This document shows positions 1 through 5,642 of a stretch of 8,107 bases of DNA, one piece after another. Origin of the DNA: Acidilobaceae archaeon (GTDB lineage Archaea; Thermoproteota; Thermoprotei_A; Sulfolobales; Acidilobaceae); contig JALWGG010000109.1 in assembly GCA_027013765.1 (NCBI GenBank), positions 4,980-13,086 on the forward strand. The letters are read 5' to 3'. The position numbers were made by a program, and so were the translations under genes. A model generated the notes under the pieces. It made no database searches, had not been told where the DNA came from, and worked only from the letters and a program-made list of their open reading frames with translations. Numbering within the stretch: the stretch's first letter is position 1; every line of letters begins with the position of its first letter.

Positions 1-346
1 CGCAATCTAGCTCATCAGAGCCTCTCGTCCGTTCATAGCCTTCCTTAAGCTTATACCATTGAGGATAGCTACTGGATTGGAACAAGATAGTTGGAGAAGG
101 GAAATATTATGACCATAAGCATATTGAAATGCTAAGTGGATAATTAATGCGTTTCCAGACAGGTTATACTAGTTAATCTCCTATACTAAAAAGAATCTAA
201 ATCTTAAATTGAACTAAAGAATATGTATTAATAATGAATATAAATAAATATTTAATGAAACCATAATATAAATAATACTTCCAGTTCAATGTTATAAAGT
301 ATTAATTCTTAAGAAATTTAATGTTTAATAGTGATATTATAGTGGG
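1..346. other. A+T-rich intergenic region without a convincing gene
   Basis: No open frame of useful length exists on either strand. Roughly 180-345 is strongly A+T-rich and holds several TATA-like stretches, for example around 291-300 and 315-327, that could be the promoter of the gene starting near 356. A 10-bp perfect palindrome, TTCTTAAGAA, lies at 306-315 with partly symmetric flanks, and an 11-bp direct repeat lies further upstream. On the minus strand a TGATGA (18 down to 13) sits near a TATA-like stretch (about 55-46), but the window ends before any partner box could be seen. I see no tRNA, IS end or CRISPR repeat. Confidence 0.6.
237..275. repeat. Short A+T direct repeat (11 bp, 28-bp period)
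   Basis: AATATAAATAA occurs at 237-247 and again at 265-275. In such A+T-rich DNA this may be chance, or both copies may be TATA-like elements. It lies 80-120 bp upstream of the exported-protein gene. Confidence 0.35.
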
Positions 347-351
347 GTGAT
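346..351 (+). promoter_or_regulatory. Shine-Dalgarno site deciding the start of the exported-protein gene
   Basis: GGTGAT is followed by four bases and then TTG at 356. This is exactly the arrangement seen before fixB (GGTGAT, four bases, ATG at 6482). The GTG at 347 and ATG at 350 lie inside the site itself, so they are poorer start candidates unless the mRNA is leaderless. Confidence 0.5.
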
Positions 352-355
352 GAGC

Positions 356-1639
356 TTGAATAATAGTTATAGTGTAATATTTAAACTACGATTTATTATA
401 GTTGGATTATTGTTAATAAGTTTACTGGGTTTCAGTATTATTACTAATCCGCTTGATAATATTAAACTATTATTTTATGAGTGGATGAATGGTGGCGAGC
501 CTCTTCTAGTAAATCTATATATAAATATTCCGGATATTAAAGCGGATATGTGTGGAGTAATGGTGTATAGGTACTCCACCCCCTATAATCCTATCCCTCA
601 CGACTCAAGGGAATTAGTGTGGTCAGGTAGGGCGAAGCCTGGAAGTGTTGTTGAGGTTAGTGACTACGTTAGAAATGCTCCTCCCGTCAAGTATAGTATA
701 GATGGCAGTATAGAGTACAGGGATCCGCAGGAGTATAGAGTCATCATCCACTGCTATGATATTAATGGTTCTAGAGCTAGTCTCAAGGCTTCAGGCACTA
801 CAATAGTTGAGGTTAGGCCTAAGAAACCCATTGTGGATGTAGAAGTTAATGTTAGCATAGCCGATCCTGGAAGGTTCAAGCCTAGCGAGGTAGAGGATAC
901 CGTTTATTGTGATTTTACTTTTGAGAACACGTGTGAAGCTGTAACTAAGCTTGCAGTCATCAATAGCATTGAGGGGTTGGAAGTTGCGTTCAAAATAATA
1001 AATAATTCGGTAACATCGGCAATGTACTTATCGAGCTTTCAGCAGGATTGCGTTGACTGGGATCTAGCTACATGCGAGTGCTATGAATGGTCTTCTTGGT
1101 ATGAAGCAGGTAAAAAATTGACTCCGGTGGGGGTAAGTGTTGAGTCCTCTCAGAGGGCTAGTAATGGCGAGCGTAGAGTTCAGCTAGGATATGTGGAATA
1201 TAGGTTAGAGTATAGCCCTGGAGGCCAGGATGGTGTAGCTGGTGTATGCTATATCGGGCCTAGCTATAGTATTACTCCGTTGTTGATAAGAGATCTAAGC
1301 TCGGCGACCTATCTAGGCGAGTATCAGCCAGGTACCCCTGTAGACCCTGTTGGGCCTGTTGTTGGTACACGTGAGATACCATTCGGAGGCGTTTATGAGT
1401 CGGATGAGAAGGTTGGCGCCGATGTGTCAACCGGAATCAGTTATTGTTATGGACTTGGGTGTGTGACCTTGAATGTTGATGTATATAAGGCAGGACGTGA
1501 TGACAATACCTATACCACTCCCTTTATAGTGGTATATGACGTCTCTGGCAAAGACTATACATGGTATTACTACTGGTATAAGGACGGGGATCCAATGACC
1601 TATGAGATCGAGTTCAAGGAGTTCGGCGACTTTCCGTAA
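356..1639 (+). CDS. Exported or membrane-anchored cysteine-rich protein of unknown function, probably frameshifted near its end
   Basis: I do not recognise a family. The 427-residue product begins with a short basic segment (K10, R12) and one hydrophobic helix (about 13-29), a signal peptide or membrane anchor. The rest is polar and looks beta-rich, so an extracellular domain is inferred. It has ten cysteines (66, 133, 185, 193, 232, 240, 242, 298, 364, 369), an even number that fits disulfide bonding, and three N-glycosylation sequons (N137, N165, N217). A Pro/Val/Gly-rich linker lies near 320-335 and the C-terminus is rich in Tyr/Trp. TTG at 356 is preferred because of GGTGAT at 346-351; GTG 347 or ATG 350 remain possible. 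The first 150 bases are unusually A+T-rich. The frame stops at TAA 1637-1639, but a plausible continuation lies in the -1 frame to 1815, so the intact protein was probably about 487 residues. Confidence 0.7.
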   Translation: MNNSYSVIFKLRFIIVGLLLISLLGFSIITNPLDNIKLLFYEWMNGGEPLLVNLYINIPDIKADMCGVMVYRYSTPYNPIPHDSRELVWSGRAKPGSVVEVSDYVRNAPPVKYSIDGSIEYRDPQEYRVIIHCYDINGSRASLKASGTTIVEVRPKKPIVDVEVNVSIADPGRFKPSEVEDTVYCDFTFENTCEAVTKLAVINSIEGLEVAFKIINNSVTSAMYLSSFQQDCVDWDLATCECYEWSSWYEAGKKLTPVGVSVESSQRASNGERRVQLGYVEYRLEYSPGGQDGVAGVCYIGPSYSITPLLIRDLSSATYLGEYQPGTPVDPVGPVVGTREIPFGGVYESDEKVGADVSTGISYCYGLGCVTLNVDVYKAGRDDNTYTTPFIVVYDVSGKDYTWYYYWYKDGDPMTYEIEFKEFGDFP

Positions 1640-1815
1640 ATGGATACAATCCACAGGTGGCTCCTAGAAGTGTTATACTAGCATATAGAAGAACTAGATT
1701 AATGAATTTTATGATAACTTGCAGGGTATATCTCGGGGCCTCCGACTTACCAGTGCCATGTCCTGGTGGTCGAGCTACATTTGCTTCCTTACCATTATTG
1801 GTAGATGAAGTTTAA
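1636..1815 (+). pseudogene. Out-of-frame C-terminal remnant of the upstream exported-protein gene
   Basis: This frame is one base behind that of the 356-1639 gene and overlaps it from 1606. Read from 1636 it gives about 59 codons to TAA at 1813-1815. If a base is restored near 1636 (CCG followed by GTA instead of CCG TAA), the junction reads Asp-Phe-Pro-Val-Asn-Gly-Tyr-Asn-Pro, which looks like ordinary protein sequence. The tail carries two more cysteines, making twelve in the intact protein. No slippery heptamer is visible, so a real one-base deletion or a sequencing error is likelier than programmed frameshifting. It has no good start of its own. Confidence 0.55.
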
Positions 1816-1854
1816 GGGGCTACGTTGTTTCCGTGCTCTTAATGGTGTGCAGGG

Positions 1855-2364
1855 GTGCATCTCCGTGTGGCTTTACTTGTGGTTTTTCCAGCGTGGCTTG
1901 TATATGAGGTTGTAATGGCTGTTATTCTCGGGAGCAGGTTTACGCTTAATGACTGGGTTGCCCTAGGATATAAGCTGTTGTTCCTGTCTGCCTCTCTATT
2001 ACTAGTTTATACTGGCAGGCTTCGTCTTGTATGTTCTATTGCTCCTGCCTATGCTGGTGCGGTGAGGGCTGCGGGGGGATGGCTGTCTTACACGTGGTTC
2101 ACCGTGTTTGCTCCGCTTCTCGGCTCCTTGGCCTGCATAAATGACGGAGCTAGTACACGGCGGGGTGTTCTAGCTAATCTAGTGGTTTCACTCTTTATGG
2201 CCTTCACACTTGTTGGCAGAGCCTATCAGGCTCCATCTGGTATAGGATTTGATATGATAGTTGGTTTTGCGCTTGGGCTCGCTTCTTCGCTTGCCATTGA
2301 TGTGAGTGGCCTGAGACTGGTCTTGCCTGTGGTGCTTGTTATATTGTCTTGGGTAACCCTATAG
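1855..2364 (+). CDS. Multi-spanning integral membrane protein of unknown function
   Basis: The 169-residue product is almost entirely hydrophobic, with about five to seven predicted membrane helices (about 4-25, 36-53, 57-72, 79-95, 104-121, 131-148, 150-168) and short basic loops such as G-R-L-R near 54-57 and T-R-R near 101-103. No catalytic motif or known transporter signature is visible, and I do not recognise the family. GTG at 1855 has GGTG at 1844-1847 seven bases upstream. GTG at 1867, with GGGGTG at 1852-1857, is an alternative that would remove four residues. It lies 39 bp after the displaced tail of the exported-protein gene and 105 bp before the next membrane protein gene on the same strand. 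Cotranscription is possible but not shown. Confidence 0.65.
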   Translation: MHLRVALLVVFPAWLVYEVVMAVILGSRFTLNDWVALGYKLLFLSASLLLVYTGRLRLVCSIAPAYAGAVRAAGGWLSYTWFTVFAPLLGSLACINDGASTRRGVLANLVVSLFMAFTLVGRAYQAPSGIGFDMIVGFALGLASSLAIDVSGLRLVLPVVLVILSWVTL

Positions 2365-2370
2365 TTTTGT

Positions 2371-2380
2371 CTATATAAGC
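2371..2380 (+). promoter_or_regulatory. TATA-like box upstream of the 2470-2805 gene
   Basis: CTATATAAGC lies just after the stop codon of the preceding gene. With the usual archaeal spacing of about 26 bases, transcription would start near 2402 and give a leader of about 68 nt for the next membrane protein gene. The call rests on sequence resemblance only. Confidence 0.35.
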
Positions 2381-2434
2381 ACTACTGTTTACCTATTGAT
2401 CGTCCTCCAGGTTTCGATACTAGGTGATATTAGG

Positions 2435-2533
2435 TTGGTGTATATTTATGGCGTTACTGGTGTTGGGGGATGGGTTTTGGAGGGGTTAGACGTCTGGCTG
2501 GTGTCTGGATTGCGGGTGTGGGCTTTATATTGA
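2435..2533 (+). other. Possible leader peptide frame overlapping the next gene's start
   Basis: A perfect GGTGAT at 2423-2428 precedes TTG at 2435, which opens a 32-codon frame ending at TGA 2531-2533 and overlapping the 2470 start out of frame. A second short frame, ATG 2448 to TAG 2487-2489 (13 codons), has GGTTGGTG at 2433-2440 seven bases upstream. Either could be a translated leader that couples to the membrane protein gene, or both may be chance. No conserved domain is visible. Confidence 0.25.
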
Positions 2534-2805
2534 GCCCTCTCTCCTGGTGGAATGACCTGTTCGTTAATGTCCCCCTTGCACTAGTCATTTCCAAGGTTTT
2601 ATCTATGCTTATTGACGTGAGTGTTAGTAGATTGTTCGTTGTATCTTATTGGGTGACTAATGTTGTTGGACTGTTGTTGCTAGCCGTTGGAGGAGGTTTG
2701 GCGTCTGGCAGGAGGCCGGGTGCTAGGGAGGTCTGTGTTGGCCTGGTAATGTCTGTGGTCTATACAGTCCTGGCTGTGGCCCTTCTTGGAGTGATATCAG
2801 GGTGA
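2470..2805 (+). CDS. Small four-helix membrane protein of unknown function
   Basis: The 111-residue product has about four hydrophobic helices (roughly 9-26, 33-50, 54-77, 88-110). After the first helix comes a distinctive polar/aromatic segment, S-P-L-S-W-W-N-D-L-F-V-N-V-P (about 22-35), that looks like a conserved functional or interfacial motif, though I cannot name a family. A basic loop, G-R-R-P near 80-83, separates helices three and four. ATG at 2470 is the only start in this open stretch before residue 17, because the frame opens at 2434 without another ATG, GTG or TTG. Its own ribosome site is poor: only a run of G directly abuts the ATG, while better sites upstream serve short frames that overlap it. 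It may be translated by coupling to one of them. Confidence 0.6.
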   Translation: MGFGGVRRLAGVWIAGVGFILSPLSWWNDLFVNVPLALVISKVLSMLIDVSVSRLFVVSYWVTNVVGLLLLAVGGGLASGRRPGAREVCVGLVMSVVYTVLAVALLGVISG

Positions 2806-2864
2806 TACAGCCCCTATGTGGCTTAACTTCTACTCCACACATATAATGCTACTGGTGATAGGTT

Positions 2865-3113
2865 ATGGCTGTAGAGGATCTAAGCCAGGTACTAAACAGT
2901 TTTAAGGAGCTCGGCATAGTTCCACAAGCGGATCTAGGCTACTACCTACTGCTGGCTGGGTTCACGCTATTCATAATACTAGCCGGGTTCGCAACTCTAT
3001 ACCTGGCTGCGAGGGCGTTTAGGAGCCTGTGGAACCTGACTCCTGGAGGATTCGTTAAGGCGTTGCTGGCGATCACTGGAGTGTTCATATTTGCTGGGCT
3101 GCTTCTTCCATAG
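2865..3113 (+). CDS. Small two-helix membrane protein of unknown function
   Basis: The 82-residue product has a soluble N-terminus of about 24 residues with acidic ends, a long hydrophobic helix (about 26-48), a basic/aromatic turn (R-A-F-R-S-L-W, about 49-55) and a second helix (about 64-82) that ends the protein at L-L-L-P. It is too short, and lacks the membrane acidic residue, to be a typical ATPase proteolipid. The start is well supported by GGTGAT at 2854-2859, five bases before ATG 2865. The gene lies 59 bp after the previous membrane protein gene and overlaps the end of atpD on the other strand by 29 bp, tail to tail. No family is recognised. Confidence 0.7.
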   Translation: MAVEDLSQVLNSFKELGIVPQADLGYYLLLAGFTLFIILAGFATLYLAARAFRSLWNLTPGGFVKALLAITGVFIFAGLLLP

Positions 3114-3741
3114 CCCTCTCTTCAAGCTTTCTTTTCAGCATCTTGAGCCTGACGAAGTCCTCCCTCATCCTCTCGTCCAGCACGCTCTTTATGAACTTGA
3201 TCGCGTTGCTGTAGCTAGGTAGTATGACGTAGTCCATCGCGTTGATAAGCCTCTGAGTCTCCCTCAGCTCTTCTATTAGCCTTCTAAGCATCTCCTCATA
3301 CTCGGCCATCTTGAGTATGCTGGGCAGGATCCTCCTCATCATGTACCAGCTATTTACTAGGTGCGGGCTAACCGCTGGAGGCGGCATTAGGGGGGGTATT
3401 GATTCCTTCTTCACGGTGAATGTGGGTGTCTTGACGGCGAATAGTATCCTTGTACCAGCCTCAATCCTAAGGGTCTCAGGAACCGCCTCGCTGTAGCCTG
3501 CAGCCCTCTCGAACCCCTCCTCGGATAGGCCTAGATAATACTCTGTGAACAGCTCGTTTATGGCTGCGAAGACCTCCTGCTGATACTTGTTATACTCCTC
3601 CGCGGCACTCTTTATATAGTGGAGGAGGACCTCCCTCTTCTCCTCCATAACCCCCCGGATCTTCCTCAGCATCTTCTCCTCTCTGCGTAGCCTTATCAAG
3701 TTTATCTTAGTCGGCAGCACCTTTCTAGGGTCGACCGCCAA
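3085..3741 (-). CDS. atpD: A-type ATP synthase (archaeal A/V-ATPase) subunit D
   Basis: Subunit D is the coiled-coil rotor shaft of the archaeal A1Ao ATP synthase. It turns inside the A3B3 head and links it to the membrane ring. The 218-residue product has the family layout: an N-terminal helix with P-T-K-I-N-L-I-R-L near residues 10-18 and an E-K-R-E-x-L-L segment, a central, more variable beta-like part (about 75-125), and a C-terminal helix with R-E-T-Q-R-L-I-N-A-M-D-Y-V-I-L-P from residue 160, matching the family's T-x-R-R-V-N-A-L-E block. The length is normal for the family. The start is TTG at 3741-3739, supported by GGTG on the minus strand (3751-3748) six bases upstream. No other ATPase subunit gene is in the window. 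The 3' end overlaps the convergent small membrane protein gene. Confidence 0.95.
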   Translation of the reverse strand: MAVDPRKVLPTKINLIRLRREEKMLRKIRGVMEEKREVLLHYIKSAAEEYNKYQQEVFAAINELFTEYYLGLSEEGFERAAGYSEAVPETLRIEAGTRILFAVKTPTFTVKKESIPPLMPPPAVSPHLVNSWYMMRRILPSILKMAEYEEMLRRLIEELRETQRLINAMDYVILPSYSNAIKFIKSVLDERMREDFVRLKMLKRKLEERAMEEAAQQI

Positions 3742-3776
3742 TACCTACACCAGTAAGCGTGGTTTAGGTTGAAGGG

Positions 3777-3787
3777 ATAAAAATAAT
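3777..3787 (-). promoter_or_regulatory. TATA-like box for atpD, possibly bidirectional
   Basis: On the minus strand this reads as a T-rich TATA-like element (ATTATTTTTAT). A start about 26 bases downstream, near 3756, would give a leader of about 15 nt that still contains the GGTG site of atpD. On the plus strand the same element (ATAAAAATAAT) is about 26 bases upstream of 3808, right where the C/D box RNA candidate would begin. Confidence 0.4.
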
Positions 3788-3805
3788 CAACATAGGACTA
3801 TATAG

Positions 3806-3871
3806 CTGGGTGATGTGGAGCGGGATTCCCGAGGGCCCTCCCCCGTGAGGACGGTCTCAAGCACTGACTTG
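3806..3871 (+). ncRNA. Candidate archaeal C/D box guide sRNA
   Basis: Four boxes occur in order with exact spacing: C box GTGATGT 3810-3816, 12 nt, D' box CCGA 3829-3832, 12 nt, C' box GTGAGGA 3845-3851, 12 nt, D box CTGA 3864-3867. Archaeal C/D sRNAs guide 2'-O-methylation by the L7Ae-Nop5-fibrillarin complex and typically use about 12-nt spacers. The C and C' boxes each differ from RTGATGA at one position. The C box change is at the last A, outside the sheared G-A core. The D' and C' changes are complementary and turn the usual U-U pair of the kink into C-G. The terminal stem is very weak (G3809-C3868, G3808-U3869), as in some crenarchaeal sRNAs. A TATA-like element at 3777-3787 is at the right distance for a start near 3808. 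The D' guide (3817-3828) is complementary to a tRNA T-arm-like sequence, GAATCCCGCTCC. The ends are approximate. Confidence 0.6.
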
Positions 3872-3951
3872 TGTAGAGTATCTAGAGGCTCAATTGCGGG
3901 CCTACTATATATTTGATTCGGTGTTGTTAGATGGTAAACTCCATATCCCTT

Positions 3952-3963
3952 GATATAAAATAT
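3952..3963 (+). promoter_or_regulatory. TATA-like box of the fix operon
   Basis: GATATAAAATAT stands out in the fixC upstream region. The usual spacing puts the start near 3984, just before the leader hairpin, giving a leader of about 45 nt before fixC. A second candidate, ACTATATATTTG around 3903-3914, would give a longer leader. Confidence 0.5.
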
Positions 3964-3986
3964 CCTAAATACATACTAGCTTGTAA

Positions 3987-4017
3987 CTGGGTGTCTCCCC
4001 GGGGTAAAGGGACCCAG
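3987..4017 (+). promoter_or_regulatory. Hairpin in the fixC mRNA leader
   Basis: CTGGGT (3987-3992) pairs with ACCCAG (4012-4017), and CCC (3997-3999) can continue the stem with GGG (4009-4011), leaving a four-base bulge on the 5' side. The inner CCCCGGGG (3997-4004) offers an alternative fold. The stem ends two bases before the ribosome site GGGTGG (4019-4024). It therefore sits where it could influence translation of the whole operon, but no known riboswitch is recognised. Confidence 0.4.
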
Positions 4018-4028
4018 CGGGTGGTAGG

Positions 4029-5333
4029 ATGGATGGTGTGCCGGGAAAATTTGATGTTGTAGTTGTGGGCGCTGGGCCAGCTGGCTCGGCGGCTGCTTAC
4101 CTCCTAGCCAAGGCCGGCTTCAAGGTCCTCATCCTTGAGAGGGGCCGTGGTGCAGGGTCGAAGGAGCTCTTCGGGGGCAAGGTATACGCGCCCCCTCTTA
4201 GGGATGTATGGCCGGGTCTAGACAAGGAGGCTCCCATACATAGGTGGGTTACAAGGGAGAGGATAAGCTTCGTCAGGGGGTCTAGGGTAGCTACTATAGA
4301 GTATAGCCTTGGCAGGAGGGTCGGGTTCACCACATACCTCCCGGAACTTGCTAAGTGGATGAGTGATAAGGCTGTGGAGGCTGGGGCTGTGCTTGTAGAC
4401 GAGGTTAGGGTCGATGAGATAGTGGTTAGGGATGGAAGGATTGTAGGCGTGAGGAGCGGGCCAGACACTGTAGAGGCTGACGTGGTTGTAGATGCTGAGG
4501 GCGTTAACAGGCTACTACTCGAAAGGCTGGGCCTGGTTGAGAGGCTTAACCCCAGCTATGTTGCACTGGGTGTGAAGGAGGTCCTAAACGTGGGCAAGGG
4601 CACGATAGAGGAGAGGTTCGCACTGCCTAAGGGTGAGGGGCTCGCCTGGATGGTTGCCGGAGACGTGACCGCCGGGATACCGGGCGGAGGGTTCATCTAC
4701 ACTATGAAGGATACAATAGCAATAGGCCTTGTACTACATATAGGAAAGGCCATGGAGAAGGCTGAGGCCGGGCAGATCAACAAGCACGTCTCAAGGATAC
4801 TTGAGGAATTCAGGCTACACCCATACTTCAAACAGTTCTGGAAGGATGCAGACGTGATGGAATACGGTGCCCACATGACGATTGAGGGAGGATTGAGGAT
4901 GGTGCCCAAGAGGCTATACGCTCCAGGGCTAGTGATAGTCGGAGACGCCGCCGGGCTCCTACTAAACACGGGCTACACGGTCAGGGGTGTCGACTTCGCG
5001 GTTGCCAGCGGGAGGATAGCTGCAGAGGCTATTATAGAGGCATTCAACAGAGGCGGCCCTACAGAGGAGAACCTTAGACTCTATGAAGAGAGGCTTAAGG
5101 AGAGCTTCGTCTGGAGGGAGCTAGTCAGGCATAGGTGGATAGGTAGGGGGATGGAGGACGAGTGCTACTTCACAAGCATGCCTGGAGTATTAATTAGGAT
5201 CCTGGAGAAGTTGTATGAAGCAGACTATGAGGAACCGACATTAATCGATGCACTACTAGAATCATTAGCGGAGGAGGATATTAGCCTTACAAAGCTGATC
5301 ATGAAGCTTGGATCGGTGGTGAGTAAGCTTTGA
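4029..5333 (+). CDS. fixC: FixC (EtfC), flavoprotein quinone oxidoreductase subunit of the bifurcating ETF complex
   Basis: FixC resembles ETF:quinone oxidoreductase. It holds FAD and, with FixX, passes the high-potential electrons of the bifurcating complex to membrane quinone. The 434-residue product has normal family length. The N-terminal FAD-binding fold shows G14-A-G-P-A-G19 followed by a helix and the ribose-binding acid E37 in I-L-E-R-G. The second FAD motif, I-V-G-D-A-A-G, is at about 303-309, and the following G-Y-T-V-R-G-V-D-F-A-V-A-S-G block (about 316-330) matches the conserved R-G-M-D-x-A-x-x-S-G of FixC. No membrane helix is seen; peripheral attachment is expected from the family. 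ATG 4029 has GGGTGG at 4019-4024; GTG 4038 is an alternative. It is the first gene of fixCXAB, and its TGA overlaps the TTG start of fixX. Confidence 0.95.
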   Translation: MDGVPGKFDVVVVGAGPAGSAAAYLLAKAGFKVLILERGRGAGSKELFGGKVYAPPLRDVWPGLDKEAPIHRWVTRERISFVRGSRVATIEYSLGRRVGFTTYLPELAKWMSDKAVEAGAVLVDEVRVDEIVVRDGRIVGVRSGPDTVEADVVVDAEGVNRLLLERLGLVERLNPSYVALGVKEVLNVGKGTIEERFALPKGEGLAWMVAGDVTAGIPGGGFIYTMKDTIAIGLVLHIGKAMEKAEAGQINKHVSRILEEFRLHPYFKQFWKDADVMEYGAHMTIEGGLRMVPKRLYAPGLVIVGDAAGLLLNTGYTVRGVDFAVASGRIAAEAIIEAFNRGGPTEENLRLYEERLKESFVWRELVRHRWIGRGMEDECYFTSMPGVLIRILEKLYEADYEEPTLIDALLESLAEEDISLTKLIMKLGSVVSKL

Positions 5334-5632
5334 GCACACAGGCAAGCCCCCTGGATAAGCCCCTCAAGCTTGAGGACCTCCTCCAAAGGAATATATGGGA
5401 CGTCGACGAGGACCCCCACATAGAGATACCCATGGATGACCAGGAGGGCCTCAGGAAGAGGGCACTAGTGCACCTATGCCCCGCAGGCTGCTACACAATG
5501 ATCGGAGACAAGGTGCTATTCAGCTATGAAGGCTGCTTCGAATGCGGGCTGTGCAGAGTGATAACTCCTGAAGACAAGATCAGGTGGGAGTACCCCAAGA
5601 GCGGTAAGGGTATACAGTATAGATTCACGTGA
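5330..5632 (+). CDS. fixX: FixX (EtfX), ferredoxin-like iron-sulfur subunit of the bifurcating ETF complex
   Basis: FixX carries iron-sulfur chemistry beside FixC and relays electrons toward quinone. The 100-residue product has the standard FixX layout: a P-H-I segment at 29-31, C50-P-A-G, then C69-F-E-C72-G-L-C75-R, and a closing W-E-Y-P-x-S-G-K-G-I-x-Y-R block. C50, C69, C72 and C75 match the four ligands of the family's [4Fe-4S] cluster. C54, where many relatives have a non-cysteine residue before Tyr, is an extra cysteine. The start is TTG 5330, whose last two bases belong to the fixC stop codon (TTGA). GGTGA at 5318-5322 lies seven bases upstream. fixA follows ten bases after the stop. 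Confidence 0.95.
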   Translation: MSTQASPLDKPLKLEDLLQRNIWDVDEDPHIEIPMDDQEGLRKRALVHLCPAGCYTMIGDKVLFSYEGCFECGLCRVITPEDKIRWEYPKSGKGIQYRFT

Positions 5633-5636
5633 GGTG
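5631..5636 (+). promoter_or_regulatory. Shine-Dalgarno site deciding the fixA start
   Basis: GAGGTG overlaps the fixX stop codon and lies six bases before GTG 5643. The earlier in-frame GTG at 5634 is part of this site, so 5643 is the better start. Confidence 0.65.
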
Positions 5637-5642
5637 GGTGCA

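Noticed and set aside
12..20. TGATGA on the minus strand near a TATA-like stretch, as a possible second C/D sRNA
   Set aside because: The window ends before D' or D boxes could be seen, and one six-base match is expected by chance.
347..353. Perfect C box sequence GTGATGA
   Set aside because: No CTGA or partner boxes follow at guide spacing; it is explained as the ribosome binding site of the gene starting at 356.
1630..1642. Programmed -1 frameshifting in the exported-protein gene
   Set aside because: No slippery heptamer or following pseudoknot is visible at the junction; a one-base deletion or sequencing error explains it more simply.
2865..3113. ATPase proteolipid (subunit c/K) next to atpD
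   Set aside because: Two hydrophobic helices fit, but no membrane-embedded ion-binding Glu or Asp and no glycine-rich first helix are present.
3311..3496. Plus-strand frame inside atpD
   Set aside because: It is a shadow of the well-conserved subunit D gene on the minus strand.
4097..4969. Minus-strand frames inside fixC (4097-4468 and 4697-4969)
   Set aside because: They are serine/threonine/leucine-rich shadow translations opposite a strongly conserved gene, with no independent signals.
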